NCBI GenBank assembly: GCA_910589265.1
Contig: CAJUTQ010000034.1
Span: forward strand, 1 to 14,272
Reading direction: 5' to 3'
Length of the DNA: 14,272 nucleotides
DNA from: an uncultured Lachnospiraceae bacterium
GTDB taxonomy: Bacteria; Bacillota; Clostridia; Lachnospirales; Lachnospiraceae
Each line of letters opens with the position of its first letter. Positions within the stretch are counted from its first letter, which is position 1. Below, piece after piece: positions 7,101 to 13,137 of the stretch. The notes under the pieces are model-generated. The model was given only the letters and a program-made list of their open reading frames with translations. It made no database searches and had not been told where the DNA came from. The translations under genes and the position numbers were made by a program.

Positions 7101-7811
7101 ATGAAAAACAAGATAAAACTTTTTTGCTGTATATCCATGTCTTTACTTTTATTAGGATGCAGTAAGAAGGAGGAACTTACAGAGACTCCTGGAACTATGG
7201 CAGAAAATCAAAATGAGGAGACAAACACCGAACCAGTTTCCACAGAGGAGGAACTTGGGAAAGAGGATGAGGTAAAGATATATAGAGGGATTATGGAAGA
7301 TGTAGCGGTAGACAATGAAGGTAATACAGTCTGGATTTTGCAGCAGGCAGAGGGGACTGATTTTGGAATAGGAAGAATTCAAGTAGTGATAGATGAGAAC
7401 ACAAACGTTTATCCTGAGGATCAAGGAGTAGGAAATGGAGCTTATTTGGAAGTACAGTATAAAGGAGAGATACCAGAGGTCGGCGAAGATAGCATCCCTA
7501 CTGTGACAGCCATAGAAGTCAAAAATTTAATGCAGGCAGATATGGTCGTTTATAATGGTGAAATTATAGAAATAGAAAAAGATGGGGAAGAAACAGGGAG
7601 TGGCAGCATGCTACTGGAACCTTTGAACGAAGGAGGAAGTCAGTGGCAGTTTCACTATGGGCCAGAGACAAAATTTTTCACTCCGTCAGGAAACGAAGGG
7701 GATTTAAAAGTAGGATTGAAGGTAAACATATTTTTTGACGGATCCTCCACAAGGAGCATTCCTCCACAAAGTACAGCGTTAGAAATAAGAGAATATGCGA
7801 ATAACCATTGA
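7101..7811 (+). CDS. Lipoprotein with a tandem beta-rich domain, function unknown
   Basis: A 236-residue exported lipoprotein: a basic, hydrophobic leader and the lipobox LLLGC place the lipid-bearing cysteine at residue 20, followed by an acidic, threonine-rich linker (about 25-58). The rest looks like two related units. Unit 1 (about 59-142) runs from YRGIMEDV to TVTAIEVK. Unit 2 (about 150-232) runs from YNGEIIEIE to TRSIPPQSTALEIRE. Each begins with an x-G-x-[IV] strand, has a middle T/N-x-[FV] strand, and ends in a short strand. The closing motif recurs in the minus-strand gene 12257-12946 (TRSIPAQTTPKKVIV), so the two proteins appear to share a domain. I do not recognise a named family. 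GGAGG (7090-7094) six bases upstream supports the start. It probably sits on the outer face of the membrane. Confidence 0.85.
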   Translation: MKNKIKLFCCISMSLLLLGCSKKEELTETPGTMAENQNEETNTEPVSTEEELGKEDEVKIYRGIMEDVAVDNEGNTVWILQQAEGTDFGIGRIQVVIDENTNVYPEDQGVGNGAYLEVQYKGEIPEVGEDSIPTVTAIEVKNLMQADMVVYNGEIIEIEKDGEETGSGSMLLEPLNEGGSQWQFHYGPETKFFTPSGNEGDLKVGLKVNIFFDGSSTRSIPPQSTALEIREYANNH

Positions 7812-7836
7812 CAAAAAGAAGCTTGCGTTGTATATT
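7808..7836 (+). promoter_or_regulatory. Promoter of the thrS T-box transcript
   Basis: TTGACA (7808-7813), exactly 17 bases, then TATATT (7831-7836) forms a near-consensus sigma-A promoter. The -35 box overlaps the TGA stop (7809-7811) of the lipoprotein gene. Transcription would start near 7843, just before T-box stem I. Confidence 0.8.
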
Positions 7837-7849
7837 GTATTTCAGGAAT

Positions 7850-8092
7850 AAAACGATGACGAGAAGAGTAAGATATGGAATCTAGCAGAGAGAGACACCA
7901 GTTAGAAATGGGAAGATGATGAGAATTTTTAACTGTGCTGGAAGTGTCTTTGGAAGGAAATATCTGAAAACTAACTCTGAGTGGGGCTAATCACCTCCGG
8001 TTTGCAGCCGTTATAAGCAGCAAGAGTCTTAATAAAGGGTGGAACCACGAATGAAATCGTCCCTTTCTGCATTTTGCAGAAAGGGATTTTTT
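7850..8092 (+). promoter_or_regulatory. T-box riboswitch controlling thrS
   Basis: The leader has the landmarks of a tRNA-sensing T-box: the GATGA motif and AGTA on the 5' side of stem I (7854-7870), an apical part with GACAC/GTGTC and CAGTTA/TAACTG pairs and the AGATGATGAG loop, the 14-base T-box AGGGTGGAACCACG (8036-8049), and a terminator (8060-8092). AGATAT (7871-7876) pairs with ATATCT (7960-7965) and AGAGT (7865-7869) with ACTCT (7974-7978), leaving the specifier-loop strand GAAAACTA. In the usual GAA-N-codon-A register the specifier is ACU (7970-7972), a threonine codon, matching thrS downstream. Uncharged tRNA-Thr would stabilise pairing of the T-box with CCCTTT (8061-8066), preventing termination and raising ThrRS synthesis when threonine is short. 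Confidence 0.93.
8060..8092 (+). terminator. T-box conditional terminator
   Basis: TCCCTTTCTGC (8060-8070) pairs perfectly with GCAGAAAGGGA (8076-8086) around a five-base loop and runs into six Ts (8087-8092). Its 5' arm is the same CCCTTT that the T-box sequence needs for the antiterminator, so the two structures exclude each other. Confidence 0.92.
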
Positions 8093-8106
8093 ATATCATA
8101 GGAAAG
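8087..8106 (+). repeat. 20-bp repeat unit abutting the T-box terminator
   Basis: Six Ts followed by ATATCATAGGAAAG are identical to 10769-10788, where they again follow a terminator stem. A shorter piece, TATATCATAAAA, lies just after at 8110-8121. The unit appears to be one end of the repeat described at 10776-10960, here truncated. Confidence 0.6.
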
Positions 8107-8159
8107 TTTTATATCATAAAAACGTTGATTGTTTAGATAGGGAAAGGAAGGAGACAAAT

Positions 8160-10091
8160 ATGAAGATTACATTAAAGGACGGCAAAGAAAAGGAATACGA
8201 GAAAAAAATGTCTGTGGCTGAGATTGCAGCCGACGTAAGCGAAGGACTGGCAAGAGCAGCCTGTGCAGGAGATATAAATGGCAGGAGAGTAGATTTAAGA
8301 ACAGTCATAGAGGAAGACTGTCAGTTAAACATTCTTACCTTTCAGGAAAAGGAAGGGGCAGACGCCTTTCGTCATACAACATCCCATATTATGGCTCAGG
8401 CTATTAAAAGATTATATCCAGAAGCGAAGCTGGCGATTGGACCATCTATAGAAAATGGTTTTTACTATGATATTGACAGGGATGAACCCCTTACAACAGA
8501 CGACTTTCCGGCTATAGAAGCAGAGATGAAAAAAATAGTAAAGGAAAATTTGAAAATTGAACAGTTTTCCATGCCTAGGGAAGAGGCGATACAGTTTATG
8601 AAAGAAAAAGAGGAGCCATATAAAGTAGAGTTAATTGAAAATCTTCCTGAGGACGCTATCATTAGTTTTTACCGTCAAGGTGAGTTTGTAGATTTATGTG
8701 CTGGTCCTCACTTAATGACCACAAAACCTGTAAAAGCTTTTAAACTTTTAAAATTGGCAGGAGCTTATTGGAGGGGAAATGAAAAAAATAAGATGCTCAC
8801 AAGAATATATGGAACTTCCTATCCAAAGGCAGGAGAGCTGGAAGAATATTTGAGAAAATTGGAAGAAGCGAAAAAAAGAGATCACAGAAAACTAGGAAAG
8901 GAACTTTCCTTATTTACCATTATGGACGAAGGTCCAGGCTTTCCCTTCTTTCTTCCAAAGGGAATGATTTTGAAAAATCAGCTCATTGATTATTGGAGGG
9001 AAATTCATACAAGGGAAGGATATGTAGAAATATCTTCTCCTATTATGCTAAATAGAACTTTATGGGAGACTTCAGGACACTGGGATCATTATAAAGCTAA
9101 TATGTATACAACAGTGATTGATGAGGAAGATTTTGCAATTAAACCAATGAATTGTCCAGGAGGCCTCCTTGTATATAAATCCCAGCCCCACTCTTATCGG
9201 GATCTCCCAATTCGAATGGGAGAGATTGGACTTGTTCACCGCCATGAAAAATCAGGGGCTCTTCACGGTCTTATGAGAGTGCGGTGCTTTAACCAGGATG
9301 ACGCTCACATTTTTATGACAAAAGAGCAGATAACAGAGGAAATTAAAGGAGTTGTAAGGCTAATTGACGAAGTTTACCATTTGTTTGGGTTTAAATATCA
9401 TGTGGAGTTGTCCACAAAACCAGAGAATAGTATGGGAAGCGAAGAAGATTGGGAGATGGCCATCCATGGACTAAAGCAGGCTTTGGAGGAAATAGGCCTT
9501 CCATATGAAGTAAACGAAGGGGATGGCGCTTTCTATGGACCCAAAATTGACTTTCATTTAGAAGATTCCATTGGAAGAACATGGCAGTGTGGCACTATCC
9601 AGCTGGATTTTCAACTTCCTTTAAGATTTGAGACAGAGTATATAGGAGCTGATGGAGAAAAACACCAGCCAATTATGGTACATCGGGTTGTATTTGGGTC
9701 GATTGAGCGATTTATTGGAATTTTGACAGAGCATTTTGCTGGAAAATTTCCTACTTGGCTTGCCCCTGTCCAAGTAAAAGTATTGCCTATTTCTGATAAA
9801 TTTTTTGACTATGGGAAAAAAGTCTTTGATATGTTAAGAAAAGAGGGAATTCGGGCTGAAATAGACGAGAGAGCTGAAAAAATTGGATATAAAATTCGAG
9901 AAGCAAGGCTGGAAAAGGTTCCGTATATGCTAATTGTGGGGCAAAAGGAAGAAGAAGCAGGACTTGTATCTGTTCGAAGCAGGTTTTTAGGGGATGAAGG
10001 ACAAAAGGACTTAAAAGAATTTATGTCAGACATACAAAAGGAAATATCCTCCAGGATTATAAAGGAAGAAGAGGAAAAAGAATCGGAATAA
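8160..10091 (+). CDS. thrS: Threonine--tRNA ligase (threonyl-tRNA synthetase)
   Basis: The 643-residue class II synthetase charges tRNA-Thr with threonine in the cytoplasm. Domains in order: TGS (about 1-62), the N2 editing domain that removes mischarged serine (H72xxxH76, C180, H184 in CAGPHL), the class II catalytic core (about 240-535) with the zinc ligands C332 (NCPGG), H383 (DDAHIF) and H508 (VHRVVFGS), and the C-terminal anticodon-binding domain (about 540-635). Motif 2 lies around RHEKSGALHGLMRVRCF. Length and motifs match full-length bacterial ThrRS with editing intact. AAGGAG (8148-8153) lies six bases before ATG. Expression is under the T-box leader immediately upstream. The tail is rich in E and K. 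Confidence 0.98.
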   Translation: MKITLKDGKEKEYEKKMSVAEIAADVSEGLARAACAGDINGRRVDLRTVIEEDCQLNILTFQEKEGADAFRHTTSHIMAQAIKRLYPEAKLAIGPSIENGFYYDIDRDEPLTTDDFPAIEAEMKKIVKENLKIEQFSMPREEAIQFMKEKEEPYKVELIENLPEDAIISFYRQGEFVDLCAGPHLMTTKPVKAFKLLKLAGAYWRGNEKNKMLTRIYGTSYPKAGELEEYLRKLEEAKKRDHRKLGKELSLFTIMDEGPGFPFFLPKGMILKNQLIDYWREIHTREGYVEISSPIMLNRTLWETSGHWDHYKANMYTTVIDEEDFAIKPMNCPGGLLVYKSQPHSYRDLPIRMGEIGLVHRHEKSGALHGLMRVRCFNQDDAHIFMTKEQITEEIKGVVRLIDEVYHLFGFKYHVELSTKPENSMGSEEDWEMAIHGLKQALEEIGLPYEVNEGDGAFYGPKIDFHLEDSIGRTWQCGTIQLDFQLPLRFETEYIGADGEKHQPIMVHRVVFGSIERFIGILTEHFAGKFPTWLAPVQVKVLPISDKFFDYGKKVFDMLRKEGIRAEIDERAEKIGYKIREARLEKVPYMLIVGQKEEEAGLVSVRSRFLGDEGQKDLKEFMSDIQKEISSRIIKEEEEKESE

Positions 10092-10163
10092 ATAACAAAA
10101 GAATGGGTATAGAAATCCTTATTTTGCAAAAACTATAAAAAAGAAAATAAGGAGGATCAGACT

Positions 10164-10478
10164 ATGACTCAGTTATGTTGCAATGCGGAAAACTGTTTTT
10201 ATAATAAGTCAGAATGCTGCTGTAAAGGTGATATATCAGTGGAAGGAGATCAAGCCTGGGCAGCAGATGACACATGCTGTTCCAGCTTTAGGGAGAGAGG
10301 GATAGATTCTTATACAGACTCTTCCAAAGAACCAAAGAGGGAAATAGAAGTTTCCTGTGACGCTGTAAATTGTATTTATAACGATAATTTTTCTTGTGGA
10401 GCAGACAGAATCGGAATTTCTGGTAAAAATGCATCTGTTTGTGATCAAACAGCATGCGCAACCTTTCAAGAAAAATAA
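10164..10478 (+). CDS. Small cysteine-rich protein with two DUF1540 modules
   Basis: This 104-residue protein contains two copies of the DUF1540 cysteine motif, a domain common in Clostridia and of unknown function. The second copy reads C-x4-C-x7-C-x14-C-x4-C (from SCDAVNC to TACATF); the first (about residues 6-43) follows C-x4-C-x7-C and ends in CCSSF, with extra neighbouring cysteines. The two are joined by a polar acidic and basic linker (about 45-63). The cysteine spacing suggests metal binding, probably zinc, but that is inference. There is no signal peptide. GGAGGAT (10151-10157) precedes the ATG. It lies 72 bases after thrS with no terminator seen between, so readthrough from thrS is likely. 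Confidence 0.88.
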   Translation: MTQLCCNAENCFYNKSECCCKGDISVEGDQAWAADDTCCSSFRERGIDSYTDSSKEPKREIEVSCDAVNCIYNDNFSCGADRIGISGKNASVCDQTACATFQEK

Positions 10479-10488
10479 TAGGATTCCA

Positions 10489-10516
10489 GTGTAAAAAGGA
10501 AGATGACTTTTTACAC
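10489..10516 (+). terminator. Hairpin after the DUF1540 gene, weak terminator candidate
   Basis: GTGTAAAAAG (10489-10498) and CTTTTTACAC (10507-10516) form a perfect 10-bp stem with an eight-base loop, 10 bases after the stop codon. No T-tract follows the stem itself, so it may be an mRNA 3'-end stabiliser upstream of the stronger hairpin at 10539-10566. Confidence 0.45.
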
Positions 10517-10538
10517 CAGCATGATAAAAAAAATAGGG

Positions 10539-10570
10539 AAATCCTCCACCTTAAGGCGGGGGATTTTCTA
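10539..10570 (+). terminator. GC-rich terminator hairpin
   Basis: AAATCCTCCACC (10539-10550) pairs with GGCGGGGGATTT (10555-10566) around a TTAA loop, with one A-C mismatch and one G-T pair. The right arm runs into TTTTC, and A-rich sequence on the left would give a T-tract for the opposite strand. It probably ends the thrS-DUF1540 transcript and insulates the next promoter. Confidence 0.65.
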
Positions 10571-10599
10571 TTGACATTTTAGGGATTTTATGTTAGAGT
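10571..10599 (+). promoter_or_regulatory. Promoter of the infC upstream leader
   Basis: TTGACA (10571-10576), 17 bases, then TAGAGT (10594-10599) preceded by an extended-10 TG at 10591-10592. The -35 is consensus and the -10 keeps the key A and final T. Transcription would start near 10606, at the edge of a GTATTGAT/ATCAATAC palindrome (10607-10623). Confidence 0.65.
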
Positions 10600-10605
10600 A
10601 ACAAA

Positions 10606-10774
10606 AGTATTGATTATCAATACATATAACAAAGCAGAGTATCCACTCTCACCCTGAGGCAAAGAAGCTATCAGGCGTATCTTAAACAAAAAGATAGAAT
10701 TTATAGGAATAAATTCTATAGAGATGAAAATTTTTGTATGGGAATCTGTGGATAGCTTTGCTGTCCATTTTTTT
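10606..10774 (+). ncRNA. Structured attenuator-like leader RNA of unknown class
   Basis: About 165 bases run from the promoter to an intrinsic terminator without an evident gene. Visible structure: a palindrome at 10607-10623, an 11-bp hairpin (ATAGAATTTAT 10694-10704 with ATAAATTCTAT 10709-10719), and the terminator at 10749-10774. Two upstream segments can pair with the terminator 5' arm: TATCCAC (10640-10646) with GTGGATA (10748-10754), and AAGCTATC (10665-10672) with GATAGCTT (10751-10758). Such mutually exclusive pairing is what a riboswitch or protein-sensing attenuator shows. I cannot match it to a known riboswitch. As it precedes infC-rpmI-rplT, a ribosomal-protein leader is one option; an independent small RNA is another. 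Confidence 0.5.
10749..10774 (+). terminator. Intrinsic terminator of the infC upstream leader
   Basis: GGATAGC (10750-10756) pairs with GCTGTCC (10760-10766) including one T-G pair, with a TTT loop and an outer T-A pair, then seven Ts (10768-10774). It stands about 320 bases before infC, with repeat copy A between. Confidence 0.75.
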
Positions 10775-10775
10775 A

Positions 10776-10960
10776 TATCATAGGAAAGACCTTGTTCCTA
10801 TGAAGCGTTAAAGTCTACGACTTTCCTATGATAGAAAAATAGGATGCGCACTTGTGGGAAAGGTGTTATGTCGCTAGGGCGACCGCCACTAGGCGCAGCA
10901 AAGTGTGCAAGCCCCTCATAAGTGAGGGGATGGGTAGCTGATATGGGCTTGCCCACTTTG
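10776..10960. repeat. Structured repeat element, copy A (possible IS200/IS605-type remnant)
   Basis: A non-coding block made of nested inverted repeats. TATCATAGGAAAG (10776-10788) is exactly inverted at 10821-10833, and CATAGGAA/TTCCTATG (10779-10786, 10795-10802) can form an inner hairpin. CTAGGGC/GCCaCTAG makes a hairpin at 10874-10892. CAAAGTGTGCAAGCCC (10899-10914) pairs at 15 of 16 positions with 10945-10960, enclosing CCCCTCA/TGAGGGG (10912-10929). The AAGCCCCTC-loop-GAGGGG arrangement resembles right ends of IS200/IS605 elements and the 3' scaffold of their TnpB guide RNAs; this is inference from shape. A degraded second copy lies at 13704-13875. No transposase gene is present. Confidence 0.6.
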
Positions 10961-10988
10961 TTCTTCTAATGGAATAAAAAACAATAAT

Positions 10989-11060
10989 CACACTGGGGCC
11001 AAAAAGAAAGATACCAAAAAAGGAAACAGTCCCAGGCGGTGAATCTTGCAGGCAAGATTC
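10989..11060 (+). promoter_or_regulatory. Structured 5' leader immediately upstream of infC
   Basis: CTGGG (10993-10997) pairs with CCCAG (11031-11035), extended by CAC/GTG (10989-10991 with 11039-11041), enclosing an A-rich interior. GAATCTTG (11041-11048) and CAAGATTC (11053-11060) then form a perfect 8-bp stem followed by TTTTCTATTAT, a weak attenuator-like hairpin 17 bases before the ribosome site. infC operon leaders in Firmicutes are commonly controlled by L20 or by attenuation. Whether this is such a leader is not established from sequence alone. Confidence 0.45.
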
Positions 11061-11091
11061 TTTTCTATTATATGCATGGAGGTGCACAACA

Positions 11092-11598
11092 ATTAGCGAT
11101 TTAATGATTAATGAACAAATCAGAGACAGAGAAGTACGTCTGGTAGGTGCAGACGGAGAACAATTAGGTGTAATGTCGTCCAGAGAAGCAATGAGAATTG
11201 CTGAGGAAGCAGGGTTGGATTTAGTAAAAATAGCTCCCACTGCAAAACCCCCTGTTTGTAAGATTGTAGATTATGGAAAGTTCCGTTACGAACAGGCCCG
11301 TAAAGAAAAAGAAGCCAAAAAGAAACAGAAAACCATTGACGTAAAAGAAGTGCGTATGTCCCCAAACATTGACAGTAATGATTTAAATACAAAGGTAAAT
11401 GCTGCAAGAAAATTTATTACAAAAGGCGATAGGGTAAAGGTGACATTGCGTTTTCGGGGGCGGGAGATGGCCCATATGCAAAATAGTAAACATATCTTAG
11501 ATGATTTTGCCGCCAAGCTGTCAGATATAGCGGTTATTGAGAAGGAACCCAAAGTAGAAGGAAGAAGCATGACCATGTTTTTAACAGAAAAACGTTAA
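11092..11598 (+). CDS. infC: Translation initiation factor IF-3
   Basis: The 168-residue product binds the 30S subunit, keeps it apart from 50S and checks the start codon and initiator tRNA. The N-domain (about 1-80) has MINEQIRDREVRLVGADGEQ and the linker KFRYEQARKEKEAKKKQK; the C-domain (about 85-165) has KEVRMSPNIDSNDL, RVKVTLRFRGREM and the final MTMFLTEKR. The first ATG (11104) is 19 bases from the ribosome site, too far. ATT at 11092, in frame and encoding I-S-D-L before that methionine, is seven bases from GGAGGTG (11078-11084). An AUU start is the known hallmark of infC and permits IF3 to repress its own translation. It heads the infC-rpmI-rplT operon. Confidence 0.95.
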   Translation: MSDLMINEQIRDREVRLVGADGEQLGVMSSREAMRIAEEAGLDLVKIAPTAKPPVCKIVDYGKFRYEQARKEKEAKKKQKTIDVKEVRMSPNIDSNDLNTKVNAARKFITKGDRVKVTLRFRGREMAHMQNSKHILDDFAAKLSDIAVIEKEPKVEGRSMTMFLTEKR

Positions 11599-11634
11599 AA
11601 TGATAGATTACATTAGGAAACAGGAGGAATAGAC

Positions 11635-11832
11635 ATGCCAAAAATGAAAACGAACAGATCAGCAGCAAAACGCTTCAAGGTAACTGGCACAGGTAAATTA
11701 AAGAGAAATAAAGCTTATAAACGTCATATTTTAACAAAAAAATCTGCAAAATTAAAAAGAAATTTAAGAAAATCAGTGGTAACGGATGCAAGTAATGTAA
11801 AAAATATGAAAAAAATTCTCCCATATTTGTAA
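11635..11832 (+). CDS. rpmI: 50S ribosomal protein L35
   Basis: This 65-residue, very basic protein is L35 of the large ribosomal subunit. The opening MPKMKTNRSAAKRFKVTGTGK and the following KRNKAYKRHILTKKSAKLKRNLR are typical, and the length is standard. AGGAGG lies just upstream of the ATG. It sits 36 bases after infC and 24 bases before rplT, the usual order, and is translated from the same mRNA. Confidence 0.97.
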   Translation: MPKMKTNRSAAKRFKVTGTGKLKRNKAYKRHILTKKSAKLKRNLRKSVVTDASNVKNMKKILPYL

Positions 11833-11856
11833 ACGGGGCCTTAGGAGGAATGAGAC

Positions 11857-12213
11857 ATGGCAAGAGTAAAAGGCGGAATGAACGCTAGAAGAAAACATAA
11901 CAAAATATTAAAGCTGGCTAAGGGATATCGAGGAGCCAGATCCAAACAATACCGAATTGCAAAGCAGTCTGTCATGAGAGCCTTAGCTACTTCTTATGCA
12001 GGGCGAAAGGAGAGGAAGCGTCAGTTTAGACAGTTGTGGATTGCCCGTATTAATGCAGCGGCTAGAATGAATGGATTATCCTACAGTAAGTTCATGCATG
12101 GATTAAAGCTGGCAGGAGTGGAAGTGAACAGAAAGATGCTGGCAGAGCTGGCTGTCAATGACGCTCAAGGATTTACAACTTTGGCAGAATTGGCGAAATC
12201 TAAAATAGCATAA
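11857..12213 (+). CDS. rplT: 50S ribosomal protein L20
   Basis: The 118-residue product is L20, which binds 23S rRNA early in 50S assembly. The N-terminal basic arm ARVKGGMNARRKHNKILK, the RGARSKQYR stretch and the RKRQFRQLWIARINAAAR block are all characteristic. In several bacteria L20 represses its own operon by binding a leader that mimics its rRNA site, which makes the structured DNA before infC of interest. AGGAGG precedes ATG by a few bases. It is the last gene of the operon; the terminator follows 12 bases after the stop. Confidence 0.97.
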   Translation: MARVKGGMNARRKHNKILKLAKGYRGARSKQYRIAKQSVMRALATSYAGRKERKRQFRQLWIARINAAARMNGLSYSKFMHGLKLAGVEVNRKMLAELAVNDAQGFTTLAELAKSKIA

Positions 12214-12225
12214 TTTTTTACGAGT

Positions 12226-12257
12226 AAAGAGTCCGCTTGCGGACTCTTTGCCATTTT
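12226..12257 (+). terminator. Terminator of the infC-rpmI-rplT operon
   Basis: AAAGAGTCCGC (12226-12236) and GCGGACTCTTT (12239-12249) form an exact inverted repeat, folding with a four-base CTTG loop, followed by GCCATTTTT. It lies between convergent genes, eight bases from the end of the minus-strand gene, but on that strand no good T-tract follows the stem. Confidence 0.85.
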
Positions 12258-12946
12258 TAGGAAGGCTCGCACATAACAATCACTTTTTTGGGTGTTGTTT
12301 GGGCTGGAATACTACGGGTTGTATTGCCATATATAACAATGAGATTTCGGTTAGCCAAATTTCCATCGTACATTTGTCCGTTTTCCAGAACAATATCTGT
12401 AGAATCAGAGATATTTAACTTGAGGGTATTATCACTATTAACAAGAGAGCGGTTAAAATAATCTACCGTTATGTTTTCCCATTGATTGTTCATGGCAACA
12501 ACAACAGCTTGAAATTGGGGAGGATAGATGAGAGGAACAGGGGCGTTCCCATCATAAAATCCAATAATGGGCATGCCTACCCCAAAGCGTATATTATCTA
12601 CAAAGTAAGTATCCGGCTGAATGACTAAATTCGTAATATTTCCCTGTTCGTCCATTACTTGAAATAGCTTTGTGCATCCATTCGCACTGAAATTAGAAAT
12701 GCCTGTCACAGTTCCTTGCACATACATAAACTGCTTTTTACTAATAATGGAACTCATGGGAGGTCTAGAATTCATCTGTCCTAAGAAGTTCATTTTTGCA
12801 GTATCCACATTATCTGAGGGAATAACTTCTGTATAAAATTCAAGTTCATTACTTGAACGGTTTCCAGCAGTTCTACCTTCCTGGGGGTTTCTATTTTGAT
12901 GATTATTTTGGGTTGGCTGATTTTGGTTTACATGATAAAAATCCAT
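12257..12946 (-). CDS. Hypothetical protein with tandem beta-rich domain related to the 7101-7811 lipoprotein
   Basis: A 229-residue protein without signal peptide or membrane segment. The first 70 residues are polar, rich in N and Q, and probably disordered. Two related units follow: one from FMYVQGTVTGISNF to PLIYPPQFQAVVVA and one from ITVDYFNRSLVNS to TRSIPAQTTPKKVIVMC. Each ends in a P-P/A-Q-x3-4-[VA] motif; the second strongly resembles TRSIPPQSTALEI in the lipoprotein at 7101-7811. I infer a shared domain, perhaps an OB-like or other small beta barrel. No named family is recognised. A longer reading from TTG at 12958 is possible, but GGAG lies six bases before the ATG at 12946, which is preferred. 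The lack of an export signal suggests an intracellular counterpart of the lipoprotein. Confidence 0.8.
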   Translation of the reverse strand: MDFYHVNQNQPTQNNHQNRNPQEGRTAGNRSSNELEFYTEVIPSDNVDTAKMNFLGQMNSRPPMSSIISKKQFMYVQGTVTGISNFSANGCTKLFQVMDEQGNITNLVIQPDTYFVDNIRFGVGMPIIGFYDGNAPVPLIYPPQFQAVVVAMNNQWENITVDYFNRSLVNSDNTLKLNISDSTDIVLENGQMYDGNLANRNLIVIYGNTTRSIPAQTTPKKVIVMCEPS

Positions 12947-13060
12947 AGTATACTCCAATAAATGTAGTTTTTATATCATATGCATAGAAAAAAATTTCGG
13001 GATTCCTTTTCAAAAAGGCAGCTTTCCTTTCCAACAGGAAAATACTTCTTTCATTCTTAT

Positions 13061-13089
13061 TTGACAAAAGGATATAAATTATTTAAAAT
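13061..13089 (+). promoter_or_regulatory. Promoter of the peptidoglycan-binding protein gene
   Basis: TTGACA (13061-13066), exactly 17 bases, then TAAAAT (13084-13089). Transcription would begin near 13096, about 40 bases before the chosen ATG. Upstream, TTTCCT/AGGAAA at about 13024-13041 can form a small hairpin of unknown role. Confidence 0.75.
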
Positions 13090-13137
13090 AGAAAAAAGAA
13101 ATGATAGTAAAGAATGAGAGAGGAGAAAGAGAGACAA

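Noticed and set aside
10844..10921. 25-codon open frame inside repeat copy A
   Set aside because: It lies entirely in inverted repeats, has no ribosome site, and is not kept in copy B.
10776..10960. Copy A as a CRISPR array or a T-box
   Set aside because: There are no regularly spaced direct repeats and no T-box sequence; the signal is nested inverted repeats.
10866..11407. Minus-strand open frames across the infC leader and infC
   Set aside because: They overlap infC and the structured leader, lack ribosome sites and match nothing recognisable.
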